Source: Nocardioides guangzhouensis
GTDB lineage: Bacteria > Actinomycetota > Actinomycetes > Propionibacteriales > Nocardioidaceae
Assembly (NCBI RefSeq): GCF_004519545.1
Contig: NZ_SDKM01000013.1
Coordinates: 62,001 to 126,000 of the forward strand
DNA length: 64,000 bases
Direction: 5' to 3'
Each line of letters opens with the position of its first letter. Position 1 is the first letter of the stretch. The translations under genes and the position numbers were made by a program. The notes beneath the pieces were generated by a model. It was not told the DNA's origin, did no database searches, and saw nothing but the letters and a program-made list of their open reading frames with translations. Shown one piece after another: positions 56,666 to 64,000 of this stretch.

Positions 56666-58036
56666 CTATCGCGCACCCCTGATCAGCTTGCGGACCCGTT
56701 CCCAGCGCTCGCGGATCGCGGACTCGGCGCCGAGGTTGGTGGGCTGGTAGTAGCGCGCGTCGGCGACGACGTCGGGGGCGTACTGCTGCTCCGCGATGCC
56801 GTAGGGCTCGTCGTGGGAGTAGGTGTAGCTGGCGCCGTGGCCGACCTTCTTCGCCCCGGCGTAGTGGGCGTCGCGCAGGTGCGCAGGCACCGGCCCGACC
56901 TTGCCCGCGCGTACGTCGGCGCTCGCGGCGTCGATCGCCTTGATCACCGCGTTGGACTTGGGCGCGACGGCGAGCGCGATCGTGGCCTGGGCCAGGTTGA
57001 GCCGGGCCTCGGGCATGCCGATCAGCTGCACAGCCTGGGCCGCCGCGACAGCGGTGGTCATCGCGGTGGGATCGGCCAGCCCGATGTCTTCGCTGGCGAG
57101 GATCACCAGCCGCCGGGCGATGAACCGCGGGTCCTCCCCCGCCTCCATCATCCGGGCCAGGTAGTGCAGCGCCGCATCGGCGTCGGAGCCGCGCACGGAC
57201 TTGATGAACGCCGAGGTGACGTCGTAGTGCTGGTCGCCCTGACGGTCGTAGCGCACCGCGGCCCGGTCCACGGCGGTCTCGGCGGTGGCCAGGTCGATCC
57301 CGGTGGTGCCCTTGCTCTGGGCGGCGCCGGCGGCGGCCTCGAGGTAGGTCAGGGACCGTCGTGCGTCGCCGCCGGCCAGGCGGACCAGGTGGTCGAACGC
57401 GTCGTCGGCCAGCGTGAACGCGCCGCCGAGCCCGCGGTCGTCGGCCAGCGCCCGGGACATCACCTCCCGTACGTCGTCGTCGGTGAGGTTCTCCAGGCGG
57501 AGCAGCAGCGACCGGGACAGCAGCGGCGAGATGACCGAGAAGAACGGGTTCTCGGTGGTCGCCGCGACCAACGTGACCCACCGGTTCTCCACTCCCGGCA
57601 GGAGCGCGTCTTGCTGGGCCTTGGTGAAACGGTGCACCTCGTCGACGAACAGGACGGTCTCGGTGCCGTCGTGCACCAGCGCGGCCCGGGCGGCGTCGAT
57701 GGCCGCGCGCACGTCCTTCACCCCGGCCACCACCGCGGACACCTCGACGAACCGGCGGTCGGTCTGGAGGGACAGGATCGAGGCGATCGTGGTCTTGCCG
57801 GTGCCCGGCGGCCCCCACAGGAGCAGCGACATCGACTGGTCGCCCTCGACCAGCTGGCGCAGCGGGGAACCCGCCGCGCGCAGCTGGGCCTGCCCGACCA
57901 GCTCGTCGAGGGTGCGCGGGCGCATGCGGACCGCCAGCGGCGCAGACGCATGCGTGTGGGCGTGCAACGACCCCCCGGAGCCTCCACCGGGGGGTCGCGC
58001 TGAGGCGGGTGCCTCGAAGAGTCCTTCGTCGGTCAC
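56666..58036 (-). CDS. rarA: Replication-associated recombination protein A (MgsA/RarA AAA ATPase)
   Basis: AAA+ ATPase acting at stalled replication forks, 456 aa. Walker [20 protein letters not shown], Walker [21 protein letters not shown], sensor [19 protein letters not shown], arginine finger region and the C-terminal tetramerisation domain ([50 protein letters not shown]). GTG start; 9 nt after the transporter ATPase gene. Confidence 0.95.
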   Translation of the reverse strand: MTDEGLFEAPASARPPGGGSGGSLHAHTHASAPLAVRMRPRTLDELVGQAQLRAAGSPLRQLVEGDQSMSLLLWGPPGTGKTTIASILSLQTDRRFVEVSAVVAGVKDVRAAIDAARAALVHDGTETVLFVDEVHRFTKAQQDALLPGVENRWVTLVAATTENPFFSVISPLLSRSLLLRLENLTDDDVREVMSRALADDRGLGGAFTLADDAFDHLVRLAGGDARRSLTYLEAAAGAAQSKGTTGIDLATAETAVDRAAVRYDRQGDQHYDVTSAFIKSVRGSDADAALHYLARMMEAGEDPRFIARRLVILASEDIGLADPTAMTTAVAAAQAVQLIGMPEARLNLAQATIALAVAPKSNAVIKAIDAASADVRAGKVGPVPAHLRDAHYAGAKKVGHGASYTYSHDEPYGIAEQQYAPDVVADARYYQPTNLGAESAIRERWERVRKLIRGAR

Positions 58037-58045
58037 CGGGAGCGA

Positions 58046-59284
58046 TCAGGCCTTCGCGCCGAGGTGGCCACCCTGCACGTCGTACCAGGTGTCGGCGAAG
58101 CCGGGCTGCTCGACGGCGTTCGGGTCCGGGGTGGCACCCGGGTCCGGGTTGCCCTGGTCGTCGATCCCGAGCAGGCGCGCTGTGACGGGCTTGGTCGGGT
58201 GCTGCCCGATCTCGCCCGCGAAGTGACAGGCGACCTTGTGCCGCTCGCCGATCTGAAGCAGCGGCGGCTCCTGCTTGGCGCAGATCTCCTGGGCCAGCGG
58301 GCAACGGGTGCGGAACCGGCAGCCGGAGGGCGGGTTGATCGGGCTCGGGACGTCGCCCTCGAGACGGATCCGTTCCCGGCGACCACCGATCGCAGCCTGC
58401 TTCACGTCGGGCACCGCGGACAGCAAGGCTTGCGTGTAGGGGTGCTGCGGGTGGTTGTAGAGGGTCTCGCGGTCGGCGATCTCGACGATCTTGCCGAGGT
58501 ACATGACCGCGACCTCCGGGCAGAAGTGCCGGACCACCGCGAGGTCGTGCGCGATGAACAGGAAGGAGATGTCGAACTCGCGCTGGAGATCCTGGAGCAG
58601 GTTGACGACCTGTGCCTGGATCGACACGTCCAGCGCGGAGACGGGCTCGTCCGCGACCAGCAGCTTCGGCTGCAGCGTGAGCGCGCGGGCGATGCCGATG
58701 CGCTGGCGCTGACCGCCGGAGAACTCGTTCGGGTAGCGGTTGTAGTGCTCCGGGTTGAGGCCCACGACCTCGAGCAGCTCCTGGACGCGAGGCAGGACCT
58801 TCTTCTTCGGCACGACGTTGTGGATCAGCAGCGGCGCGCCCACGATCGCGCCCACGGTGTGCCGCGGGTTCAGCGAGGTGTAGGGGTCCTGGAAGATCAT
58901 CTGGATGTCGCGTCGCAGCGGCATCAGCTTCTTCGGCGACAGGCCCGCGATGTCCTTGCCCTCGAACATGATCTTGCCGCCGGTCGGCTGGTAGAGCCGC
59001 GTGATCAGGCGGCCGGTCGTGGACTTCCCACAACCGGACTCCCCCACCAGGCCCAGCGCGCCACCTGCGGGGACCTGGAACGAGACGCCGTCGACGGCCT
59101 GGACGTGGCCCACGGTGCGGCGGATCACGCCCGAGGACTTCACCGGGAAGTACATCCGGAGGTTCTCCACCTCGAGGATCGCATCCCGTCCGTCGCCTCC
59201 CGCGAGGCGGGAGGCGGCGAACTCGGAGCTCTGCTCGGCGCTCTTGGCGCTCCCGGAGTCGGAGGTCACGGTCTGGTCAGTCAT
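58046..59284 (-). CDS. Oligopeptide/dipeptide ABC transporter ATP-binding protein (OppF-like)
   Basis: Second ATPase of a peptide importer, 412 aa. Walker [22 protein letters not shown]-loop [18 protein letters not shown], signature [17 protein letters not shown], Walker [14 protein letters not shown]-loop [12 protein letters not shown], and the C-terminal Opp domain with clustered cysteines ([17 protein letters not shown]) typical of the Fe-S-binding or structural Cys region. Unusually long acidic N- and C-terminal extensions. Shares one base with the OppD-like gene. Confidence 0.93.
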   Translation of the reverse strand: MTDQTVTSDSGSAKSAEQSSEFAASRLAGGDGRDAILEVENLRMYFPVKSSGVIRRTVGHVQAVDGVSFQVPAGGALGLVGESGCGKSTTGRLITRLYQPTGGKIMFEGKDIAGLSPKKLMPLRRDIQMIFQDPYTSLNPRHTVGAIVGAPLLIHNVVPKKKVLPRVQELLEVVGLNPEHYNRYPNEFSGGQRQRIGIARALTLQPKLLVADEPVSALDVSIQAQVVNLLQDLQREFDISFLFIAHDLAVVRHFCPEVAVMYLGKIVEIADRETLYNHPQHPYTQALLSAVPDVKQAAIGGRRERIRLEGDVPSPINPPSGCRFRTRCPLAQEICAKQEPPLLQIGERHKVACHFAGEIGQHPTKPVTARLLGIDDQGNPDPGATPDPNAVEQPGFADTWYDVQGGHLGAKA

Positions 59285-60426
59285 CAGATCTTCTTCTCCT
59301 CGGCCTCGGCAGCCGCGTCGGAGGAACGGACCGGCTCCGCGTCACCCACGGACCCGTCCGGGTTCACCTCGGCGAACTCCTCGACCAGGTCTGGCGCGAT
59401 CTCGGGCAGGATCTCGGTGAAGTAGATCTGCTCGGGGTCGGCGAGGTGGCACCGCTTGGTGTGCTCCGGCCCCCGGTTGCCGGGGAGGAGCTCGGGCATC
59501 TCGGTCTTGCAGAGGTTGCCCTTCACCTTGTCCTTGTGCGTGCACCGCGGGTGGAACGCGCAGCCGGACGGCGGGTTGAGCAGGCTCGGCGGCAGACCCG
59601 GGATCGGGATCAGCCTTGCGTCGGTGTCACCGGTGACGTCGGGCACGCTGGAGAGCAGGCCCCATGTGTAGGGCATCTCCGGGTGGGTCAGGATCTCCTT
59701 GCACGGGCCGTACTCGACCGCGCGACCGGCGTACATCACGAGGACGTCGTCGGCCATCTCTGCGATCACGCCGAGGTCGTGGGTGATGATGATGATCGCG
59801 GCGTTGAACTCCCGCTGGAGGTCCTGGAGCAGGTCGAGGATCTGCGCCTGCACGGTCACGTCGAGGGCCGTGGTGGGCTCGTCGGCGATCAGCAGGCCGG
59901 GGTTGTTGATCAGCCCCATCGCGATCATCGCGCGCTGCCGCATGCCGCCCGAGAACTGGTGCGGGTAGTCGTTGACCCGGCGGTCCGGCTGCGGGATGCC
60001 GACGCGGTCGAGCATCTCGATCGCCCGCGTCTTCGCCTCCCGCTTGGAGACCTTGTTGTGCACCAGGTAGGCCTCCATGATCTGGTTGCCGACCGTGTAG
60101 TAGGGGTGCATCGCCGACAGCGGGTCCTGGAAGATCATCGCCACGTTCTTGCCGCGGCGGCGACGCATCTGCTCGTCGCTGATCGTGAGCAGGTCGGTGT
60201 CGTTGAGGACGATCTCGCCGGAGACCTTGGCGCTGGTCCCGCGGTGCAGCCCGAGGATGGCCGAGCTGGAGACCGACTTGCCCGACCCGGACTCGCCCAC
60301 GATACCGAGGGTCTTCCCGGACTCGAGGTCGAAGCTGAGGCCGTCGGTGGCCTTGACGATGCCGTCCTGGGTCGGGAAGTGGACCTTCAGGTCCTTGACG
60401 GACAGCAGGGGTGCCTGTGAAGTCAT
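59284..60426 (-). CDS. Oligopeptide/dipeptide ABC transporter ATP-binding protein (OppD-like)
   Basis: First ATPase of the importer, 380 aa. Walker [22 protein letters not shown]-loop [19 protein letters not shown], signature [17 protein letters not shown], Walker [14 protein letters not shown]-loop [13 protein letters not shown], and the Opp C-terminal domain with [15 protein letters not shown] and KRCHLAD cysteines. ATG at 60426 lies 13 nt after the permease gene. Confidence 0.93.
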   Translation of the reverse strand: MTSQAPLLSVKDLKVHFPTQDGIVKATDGLSFDLESGKTLGIVGESGSGKSVSSSAILGLHRGTSAKVSGEIVLNDTDLLTISDEQMRRRRGKNVAMIFQDPLSAMHPYYTVGNQIMEAYLVHNKVSKREAKTRAIEMLDRVGIPQPDRRVNDYPHQFSGGMRQRAMIAMGLINNPGLLIADEPTTALDVTVQAQILDLLQDLQREFNAAIIIITHDLGVIAEMADDVLVMYAGRAVEYGPCKEILTHPEMPYTWGLLSSVPDVTGDTDARLIPIPGLPPSLLNPPSGCAFHPRCTHKDKVKGNLCKTEMPELLPGNRGPEHTKRCHLADPEQIYFTEILPEIAPDLVEEFAEVNPDGSVGDAEPVRSSDAAAEAEEKKI

Positions 60427-60439
60427 CAGTGTCTTTCTC

Positions 60440-61456
60440 TCAGCCGACCCGGACCCGCGGGTCGATGACGGCATACAGCAGGTCGACGACAAGGTTCGCG
60501 ACGATCACGACGGCGGCCAGCACCAGCACGATACCCACGACCAGGGGCAGGTCGAAGTTGCGGGTGGCGGTGACGGCCAGCTTCCCCAGCCCCGGGTAGT
60601 TGAAGACCTGCTCGGTGATGATCGCGCCACCCATGAGGCCGGCGAGGTCGAGGCCGGCCATGGTGACCAGCGGGGTCAGCGCGGCGCGCATGCTGTGCTT
60701 GTAGAGCACCTTGCGCGGAGCGAGGCCCTTCGACTTCGCGGTGCGAAGGTAGTCCTCACCCATCGACTCGAGGACGAACGCGCGGGTCATGCGGACGTAG
60801 CCAGCCATGTAGACCAGGGAGAGCGTGAACGCCGGCAGCAGCAGACCCTGGAACCAGACGGAGACGCCGCCCTCGGAGATCGGGACGTACTCGGGGATCT
60901 TGACGATCTCCCACTTGATCGCGAGGAACTTGTAGAGGAACAGACCGATGAAGAAGGTCGGGAAGGCGTAGAAGACGAGGGACGCCCCGACGATGCCGCG
61001 GTCGATGATGGAGCCTCGGCGGAGGGCGGCGATGACGCCGAAGACGATGCCGCCGATCATCCACATGAAGAACGCGGTGATCGCCAGCGACAGCGAGATC
61101 GGCCAGGCTTCCTTGATCTGCTCGGTGACCGTGGAGTTGGTCGTCCGGGAGTACCCCAGGCACGGGGCCGGGCACTCGGCGATCGTCTCGGGGGCGCTCT
61201 CCTTCAGGGCCGGGTCGTCCGGGAAGTCGCGGCCGACGAACACACCCTTGGCGAACTTGACCCACTGGGTGGTCACGGGCTCGTCGTAGCCGAGCGCCTT
61301 CTTGGTCTGCGCCTTCAGCGCGGGCGAGCAGTTCTTGCCGCAGGCGAAGTCCTCGGGGTTCACCGGGGAGGAGAAGAAGAGCAGGAAGGTCACCATGGAC
61401 ATCACGATCAGCATGATGATCCCGGTGAACATCCTGCGGATGATGTACGCGGTCAC
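60440..61456 (-). CDS. Oligopeptide/dipeptide ABC transporter permease (OppB-like)
   Basis: Inner-membrane permease, 338 aa, about six helices. It opens with the DppB-type start VTAYIIRRMFTGIIMLIV. The first extracytoplasmic loop is long (about 31-120) and has four cysteines (Cys39, Cys43, Cys95, Cys99) that could form two disulfides. The EAA loop reads ESMGEDYLRTAKSKGLAPRK. GTG start. It follows the binding-protein gene after a gap filled by two strong hairpins. Confidence 0.93.
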   Translation of the reverse strand: MTAYIIRRMFTGIIMLIVMSMVTFLLFFSSPVNPEDFACGKNCSPALKAQTKKALGYDEPVTTQWVKFAKGVFVGRDFPDDPALKESAPETIAECPAPCLGYSRTTNSTVTEQIKEAWPISLSLAITAFFMWMIGGIVFGVIAALRRGSIIDRGIVGASLVFYAFPTFFIGLFLYKFLAIKWEIVKIPEYVPISEGGVSVWFQGLLLPAFTLSLVYMAGYVRMTRAFVLESMGEDYLRTAKSKGLAPRKVLYKHSMRAALTPLVTMAGLDLAGLMGGAIITEQVFNYPGLGKLAVTATRNFDLPLVVGIVLVLAAVVIVANLVVDLLYAVIDPRVRVG

Positions 61457-61544
61457 GGGTTAGTACCACCTCTGGGGGCGGGTCACGCCCCGTCGATGAC
61501 GGACAAGGAGCACGGGCGGTCTGGCCGCACGTCAGGCCGCGTGT

Positions 61545-61576
61545 CGGGGTGGGGAGCACGGATGCTCCCCACCCCG
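61545..61576 (-). terminator. Strong hairpin 2 between binding protein and permease genes
   Basis: Perfect 14-bp stem, CGGGGTGGGGAGCA / TGCTCCCCACCCCG, loop of 4. No U-tract. Likely a partial terminator or 3'-end stabiliser of the abundant binding-protein mRNA. Confidence 0.7.
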
Positions 61577-61584
61577 AATGGTAT

Positions 61585-61614
61585 CGGGGGGCTCACTCGT
61601 TGGTGAGCCCCCCG
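61585..61614 (-). terminator. Strong hairpin 1 just after the binding protein gene
   Basis: 12-bp stem, CGGGGGGCTCAC / GTGAGCCCCCCG, 6-nt loop, starting about 30 nt past the binding-protein stop. Works with hairpin 2, which lies 8 nt away. No U-tract. Confidence 0.7.
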
Positions 61615-61643
61615 GCTCACGCGATTTTCTGTCGACTATCCGG

Positions 61644-63377
61644 TCAGTTCTCCACGCCGATGGCGCCGAGGTCCGGGAACCCGGAGGTCATCGGGTTGTT
61701 GATGTAGTTCGTGACCTTCGAGCCGCGCACGAAGTAGAACTTCGTGAGCTCCAGCGGGATGTAGGCAACGTCCTTGCCCAGCTGGTCGTCGATCTCGGTG
61801 TACTTCGCCGCCTGCTCGTCCACGTCGGCGATCTGAGCGGCCTCGTCGATCATCTTGTTGACGGTGTCGCTCTTGTAGTTGCCGTAGTCCTGGCCGTTGG
61901 AGTTCTCGGTCAGGTTGATGCGGCTGTCGAACAGCGGCGGGATCACGGTCGCGATCGACGGCCAGTCGGCACCCCAGCCACCCCAGACGACGTCAGCGTC
62001 GTTCGACGGCTTCTGGATGATGGTGTAGTAGGTGTCGGTCAGCGGGTCCAGGGTGACCTTGAAGCCCGCCTTCTTCCAGCCCTCCGCCAGCGCGGCGGCC
62101 TGCTTGTCCAGCGTCGGCGTACCACCGGCGTAGGTGAACTTGATCGGGTACGGCAGCTTCTCGCCCGAGTCCTCCAGCAGCGCCTTGGCGGCCTCCGGGT
62201 CGCCCTCCGGCGGCGCGGTGAAGTTCGGGTTCTCCGCGTAACCGATGATGTTCGGGGCCACGATCGACTTGGCCGGGGTGCCCGCCTTGTCGCCGCCCAG
62301 CGCGGTGGTGGAGGCCACGACGTCGGTCGCCATGTAGAGGGCCTGGCGAACCTTCAGGTTCTTCATCTGGTTGAAGTTCGGCAGCAGGTAGCTGACGTAC
62401 GGCGAGTCGACGAGCGACGAGCGGTCCGCGACCTCACCGGTGACCTGGGTGTAGTACGCCGGCGGGACACGACGGTCCGTGATGGCGTACGCGTCGTCAC
62501 CCGAGTCGGCGATGATTCGGTCGTAGATGACCTCGTTCTCGAGACCCTGGGTGTAGACGATCTTGTCCGGGTTGGCCTGGCGCGAGTCCGACTCGTCCGA
62601 CGACTCGGTGTACTGGTCGTTGCGGACGAAGGTGCCGCCCTGGGTCGCGTCCCACTTGCCCTCGAGCTTGTAGGGGCCGTTGGAGAAGATCTGGTAGTTC
62701 GACTTCTCGCCCTGGTCCTTGTCCTCGCGGTAGGGGTCGAACGAGCGGAGCGACGCGGCGGCGTAGTTGAAGTCCGGCCACGCGTTGCGGAAGTGCAGCG
62801 TCAGCTTGGCGCCGTCGCAGGTGACGGCCTTGTCGTAGTCCTCCTGGTGGTCGCCCTTGTACGGGCCGTTGTACTCCGGGAGGCCGGACGGGGCGACCGG
62901 CACGTCGAGGTAGCTCAGGATGTAGTTCGGACCACCGGTGATGACGTCGGTCGCGAAGGTGCGCGAGATGCCGTACTTGAAGTCCTCGCAGGTGACGGGC
63001 TTGCCGTCCTCCCACTTGGCGTCGTCGCGGATGGTGAACTCCCACGTCTTGCCGCCGTCGCTCGCGGTGCCGGTGTCGGTGGCGAGGTCGGGGACGACCG
63101 AGAACTTCGCGTCGGGGTCGTCGGTGATCGGGAAGGTCGTCAGGCCGCGGTAGACCAGGCGGTTCATGTTCGACAGGTCACGACCGACGTACATCCGCTG
63201 CGGGTCCATGTGCTCCGCGGAGGTGCGGGTCAGGTAGTAGAGGGTCCCGCCCTTGCTCGCCTCCTTCGAGCTGCCGCCCCCGTCGCCGCTAGTGGAGCCT
63301 CCACCACACGCAGCCAGGGACACCGAGACGACTGCCGCTGCCGCAACCGCGACGATCGGCTTTCGATTGATGGCCAT
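61644..63377 (-). CDS. Peptide ABC transporter substrate-binding lipoprotein (SBP family 5)
   Basis: Extracellular peptide-binding lipoprotein, 577 aa. Signal: KPIVAVAAAAVVSVSLAACG, lipobox LAAC (Cys24), then a Gly/Ser linker. Family 5 features: GGTLYYLTRTSAEHMDPQRM, SVVPDLATDTGTASDGGKTW, FTIRDDAKWEDGKPVTCEDF, FSNGPYKLEGKWDATQGGTF, RQALYMATDVVASTTALGGD and the C-terminal YIPLELTKFYFVRGSKV. SD AAAAGGAG lies 5 nt before the ATG. It sits between the two permease genes. Confidence 0.94.
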   Translation of the reverse strand: MAINRKPIVAVAAAAVVSVSLAACGGGSTSGDGGGSSKEASKGGTLYYLTRTSAEHMDPQRMYVGRDLSNMNRLVYRGLTTFPITDDPDAKFSVVPDLATDTGTASDGGKTWEFTIRDDAKWEDGKPVTCEDFKYGISRTFATDVITGGPNYILSYLDVPVAPSGLPEYNGPYKGDHQEDYDKAVTCDGAKLTLHFRNAWPDFNYAAASLRSFDPYREDKDQGEKSNYQIFSNGPYKLEGKWDATQGGTFVRNDQYTESSDESDSRQANPDKIVYTQGLENEVIYDRIIADSGDDAYAITDRRVPPAYYTQVTGEVADRSSLVDSPYVSYLLPNFNQMKNLKVRQALYMATDVVASTTALGGDKAGTPAKSIVAPNIIGYAENPNFTAPPEGDPEAAKALLEDSGEKLPYPIKFTYAGGTPTLDKQAAALAEGWKKAGFKVTLDPLTDTYYTIIQKPSNDADVVWGGWGADWPSIATVIPPLFDSRINLTENSNGQDYGNYKSDTVNKMIDEAAQIADVDEQAAKYTEIDDQLGKDVAYIPLELTKFYFVRGSKVTNYINNPMTSGFPDLGAIGVEN

Positions 63378-63478
63378 TTGTTCTCCTTTTGTGTGTCACT
63401 CGCCGTGGGCGGCGGCAACATTTCGGCAACGCTGTGCTGCCGAAGTCCTTGAGGGTTCGGTGAGTAGCTGACGGAGGG

Positions 63479-64000
63479 TCAGCGGTGGGTCTTCGGGTCG
63501 AGAGCGTCCCGAAGTCCGTCACCGAGCAGGTTAAAGCTGACCACGATGATCATGATCAGGAACGCCGGGGTGAAGAAGAAGACGAAGTCCGCCACCGAGT
63601 AGTTGATGGAGTCGGTGAGGATGTTGCCCAGCGTGGGGGTCGGCGGCTTCACGCCGACCTGCAGGTAGGAAAGGGCCGCCTCGGCCGAGATGAAGGCCGG
63701 CATCATCAGGGTGAAGTAGACGAGCAGCGGGGCCCAGAGGTTCGGCAGGATCTCCTTGAAGTAGAGACGCCCGCGGGAGGCTCCGAGCAGCCTGGCCGCG
63801 TCCACGAACTCACGTTCGCGGATCGAGAGCACCTGGCCGCGCACGATGCGGGCGATGCCGGGCCAGCCGAAGAAGCCGAGTACCAGGATGACGTACAGCG
63901 CGTTGGCGACGTCGCCGGCCGGGACCTGCAGGGTGCCGGTCATGAACGCGACCGCGACGCCGGAGAGGGCCAGCAGCATCATGGTGCTGGGGAACGAGAG
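63479..64000 (-). CDS. Oligopeptide/dipeptide ABC transporter permease (OppC-like), 5' part outside the window
   Basis: C-terminal 173 or so residues of the second permease. The frame stays open to the right edge, so the N-terminus is cut off. EAA loop REREFVDAARLLGASRGRLY, followed by FKEILPNLWAPLLVYFTLMM, EAALSYLQVGVKPPTPTLGN, and the usual end VSFNLLGDGLRDALDPKTHR. First visible gene of the transporter operon (permease, binding protein, permease, two ATPases). Confidence 0.92.
   Translation of the reverse strand, partial: LSFPSTMMLLALSGVAVAFMTGTLQVPAGDVANALYVILVLGFFGWPGIARIVRGQVLSIREREFVDAARLLGASRGRLYFKEILPNLWAPLLVYFTLMMPAFISAEAALSYLQVGVKPPTPTLGNILTDSINYSVADFVFFFTPAFLIMIIVVSFNLLGDGLRDALDPKTHR

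Overview
The window looks like chromosomal DNA of a high-GC actinobacterium. Gene order, very GC-rich third codon positions, frequent GTG starts, an actinobacterial integration host factor (mIHF), a Walker-less PriA and two interspersed repeat families all fit. My best guess is the family Nocardioidaceae (Nocardioides or a relative); this is inferred from sequence style and synteny, not from any search. No tRNA, rRNA, transposase, integrase or CRISPR array was seen.

Most genes lie on the minus strand in one long housekeeping chain, read here from right to left. It starts with an oligopeptide ABC transporter (64000-58046). It continues with rarA, two small membrane genes, alaS, ruvX and mltG, then aroE, a prepilin peptidase, aroC, aroK, aroB and aroQ (shikimate pathway, 58036-46544), then efp and nusB (44740-43730). 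The complete de novo pyrimidine operon follows (pyrR, pyrB, pyrC, carA, carB, pyrD, pyrK-like, pyrD1-like, pyrF; 36939-25867), then mihF, gmk, rpoZ, coaBC, metK, priA, def, fmt, an MmcQ/YjbR gene and rsmB (25296-15834). Last come rpe, the riboflavin genes behind an FMN riboswitch (ribD, ribE, ribBA, ribH), hisE-hisG, and infC at the left edge.

Three accessory blocks interrupt this chain. (i) 10406-15817 lies between rsmB and rpe and holds gamma-glutamyltransferase, a secreted phytase/esterase-like protein, a second-type methionine aminopeptidase, a stand-alone LigD polymerase domain and a DUF1801 protein. (ii) 37057-43709 lies between nusB and pyrR and holds a beta-propeller protein, a flavin disulfide reductase with an altered C-terminal motif, a DUF1206 membrane protein, a class IV aminotransferase paired with a sulfotransferase-like protein, a membrane SpoIIE-type phosphatase and a VOC protein. 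(iii) 45007-46448 lies between aroQ and efp and holds a Pro/Thr-repeat membrane protein and an ECF sigma factor. A fourth plus-strand group (1604-3878) holds a membrane protein, a D-threonine-aldolase-like enzyme and a P-loop kinase.

The regulatory layer is rich. It includes an AUC start codon and terminator-like hairpin at infC, an FMN riboswitch before ribD, a PyrR-binding loop before pyrR, several leaderless promoters with a TAGGCT/TAGGGT -10 box about 6-8 nt before the start codon, a start-proximal inverted repeat at 12302-12370, and strong hairpins after the peptide-binding protein gene. The most unusual features are a 42-bp interspersed repeat that has extended both ends of CarA and the tail of another protein in frame, a 22-bp-period repeat array that flips orientation (9466-9677), and a second dihydroorotate-dehydrogenase-like protein that has lost the catalytic SCPN motif while keeping a PyrK-type partner.
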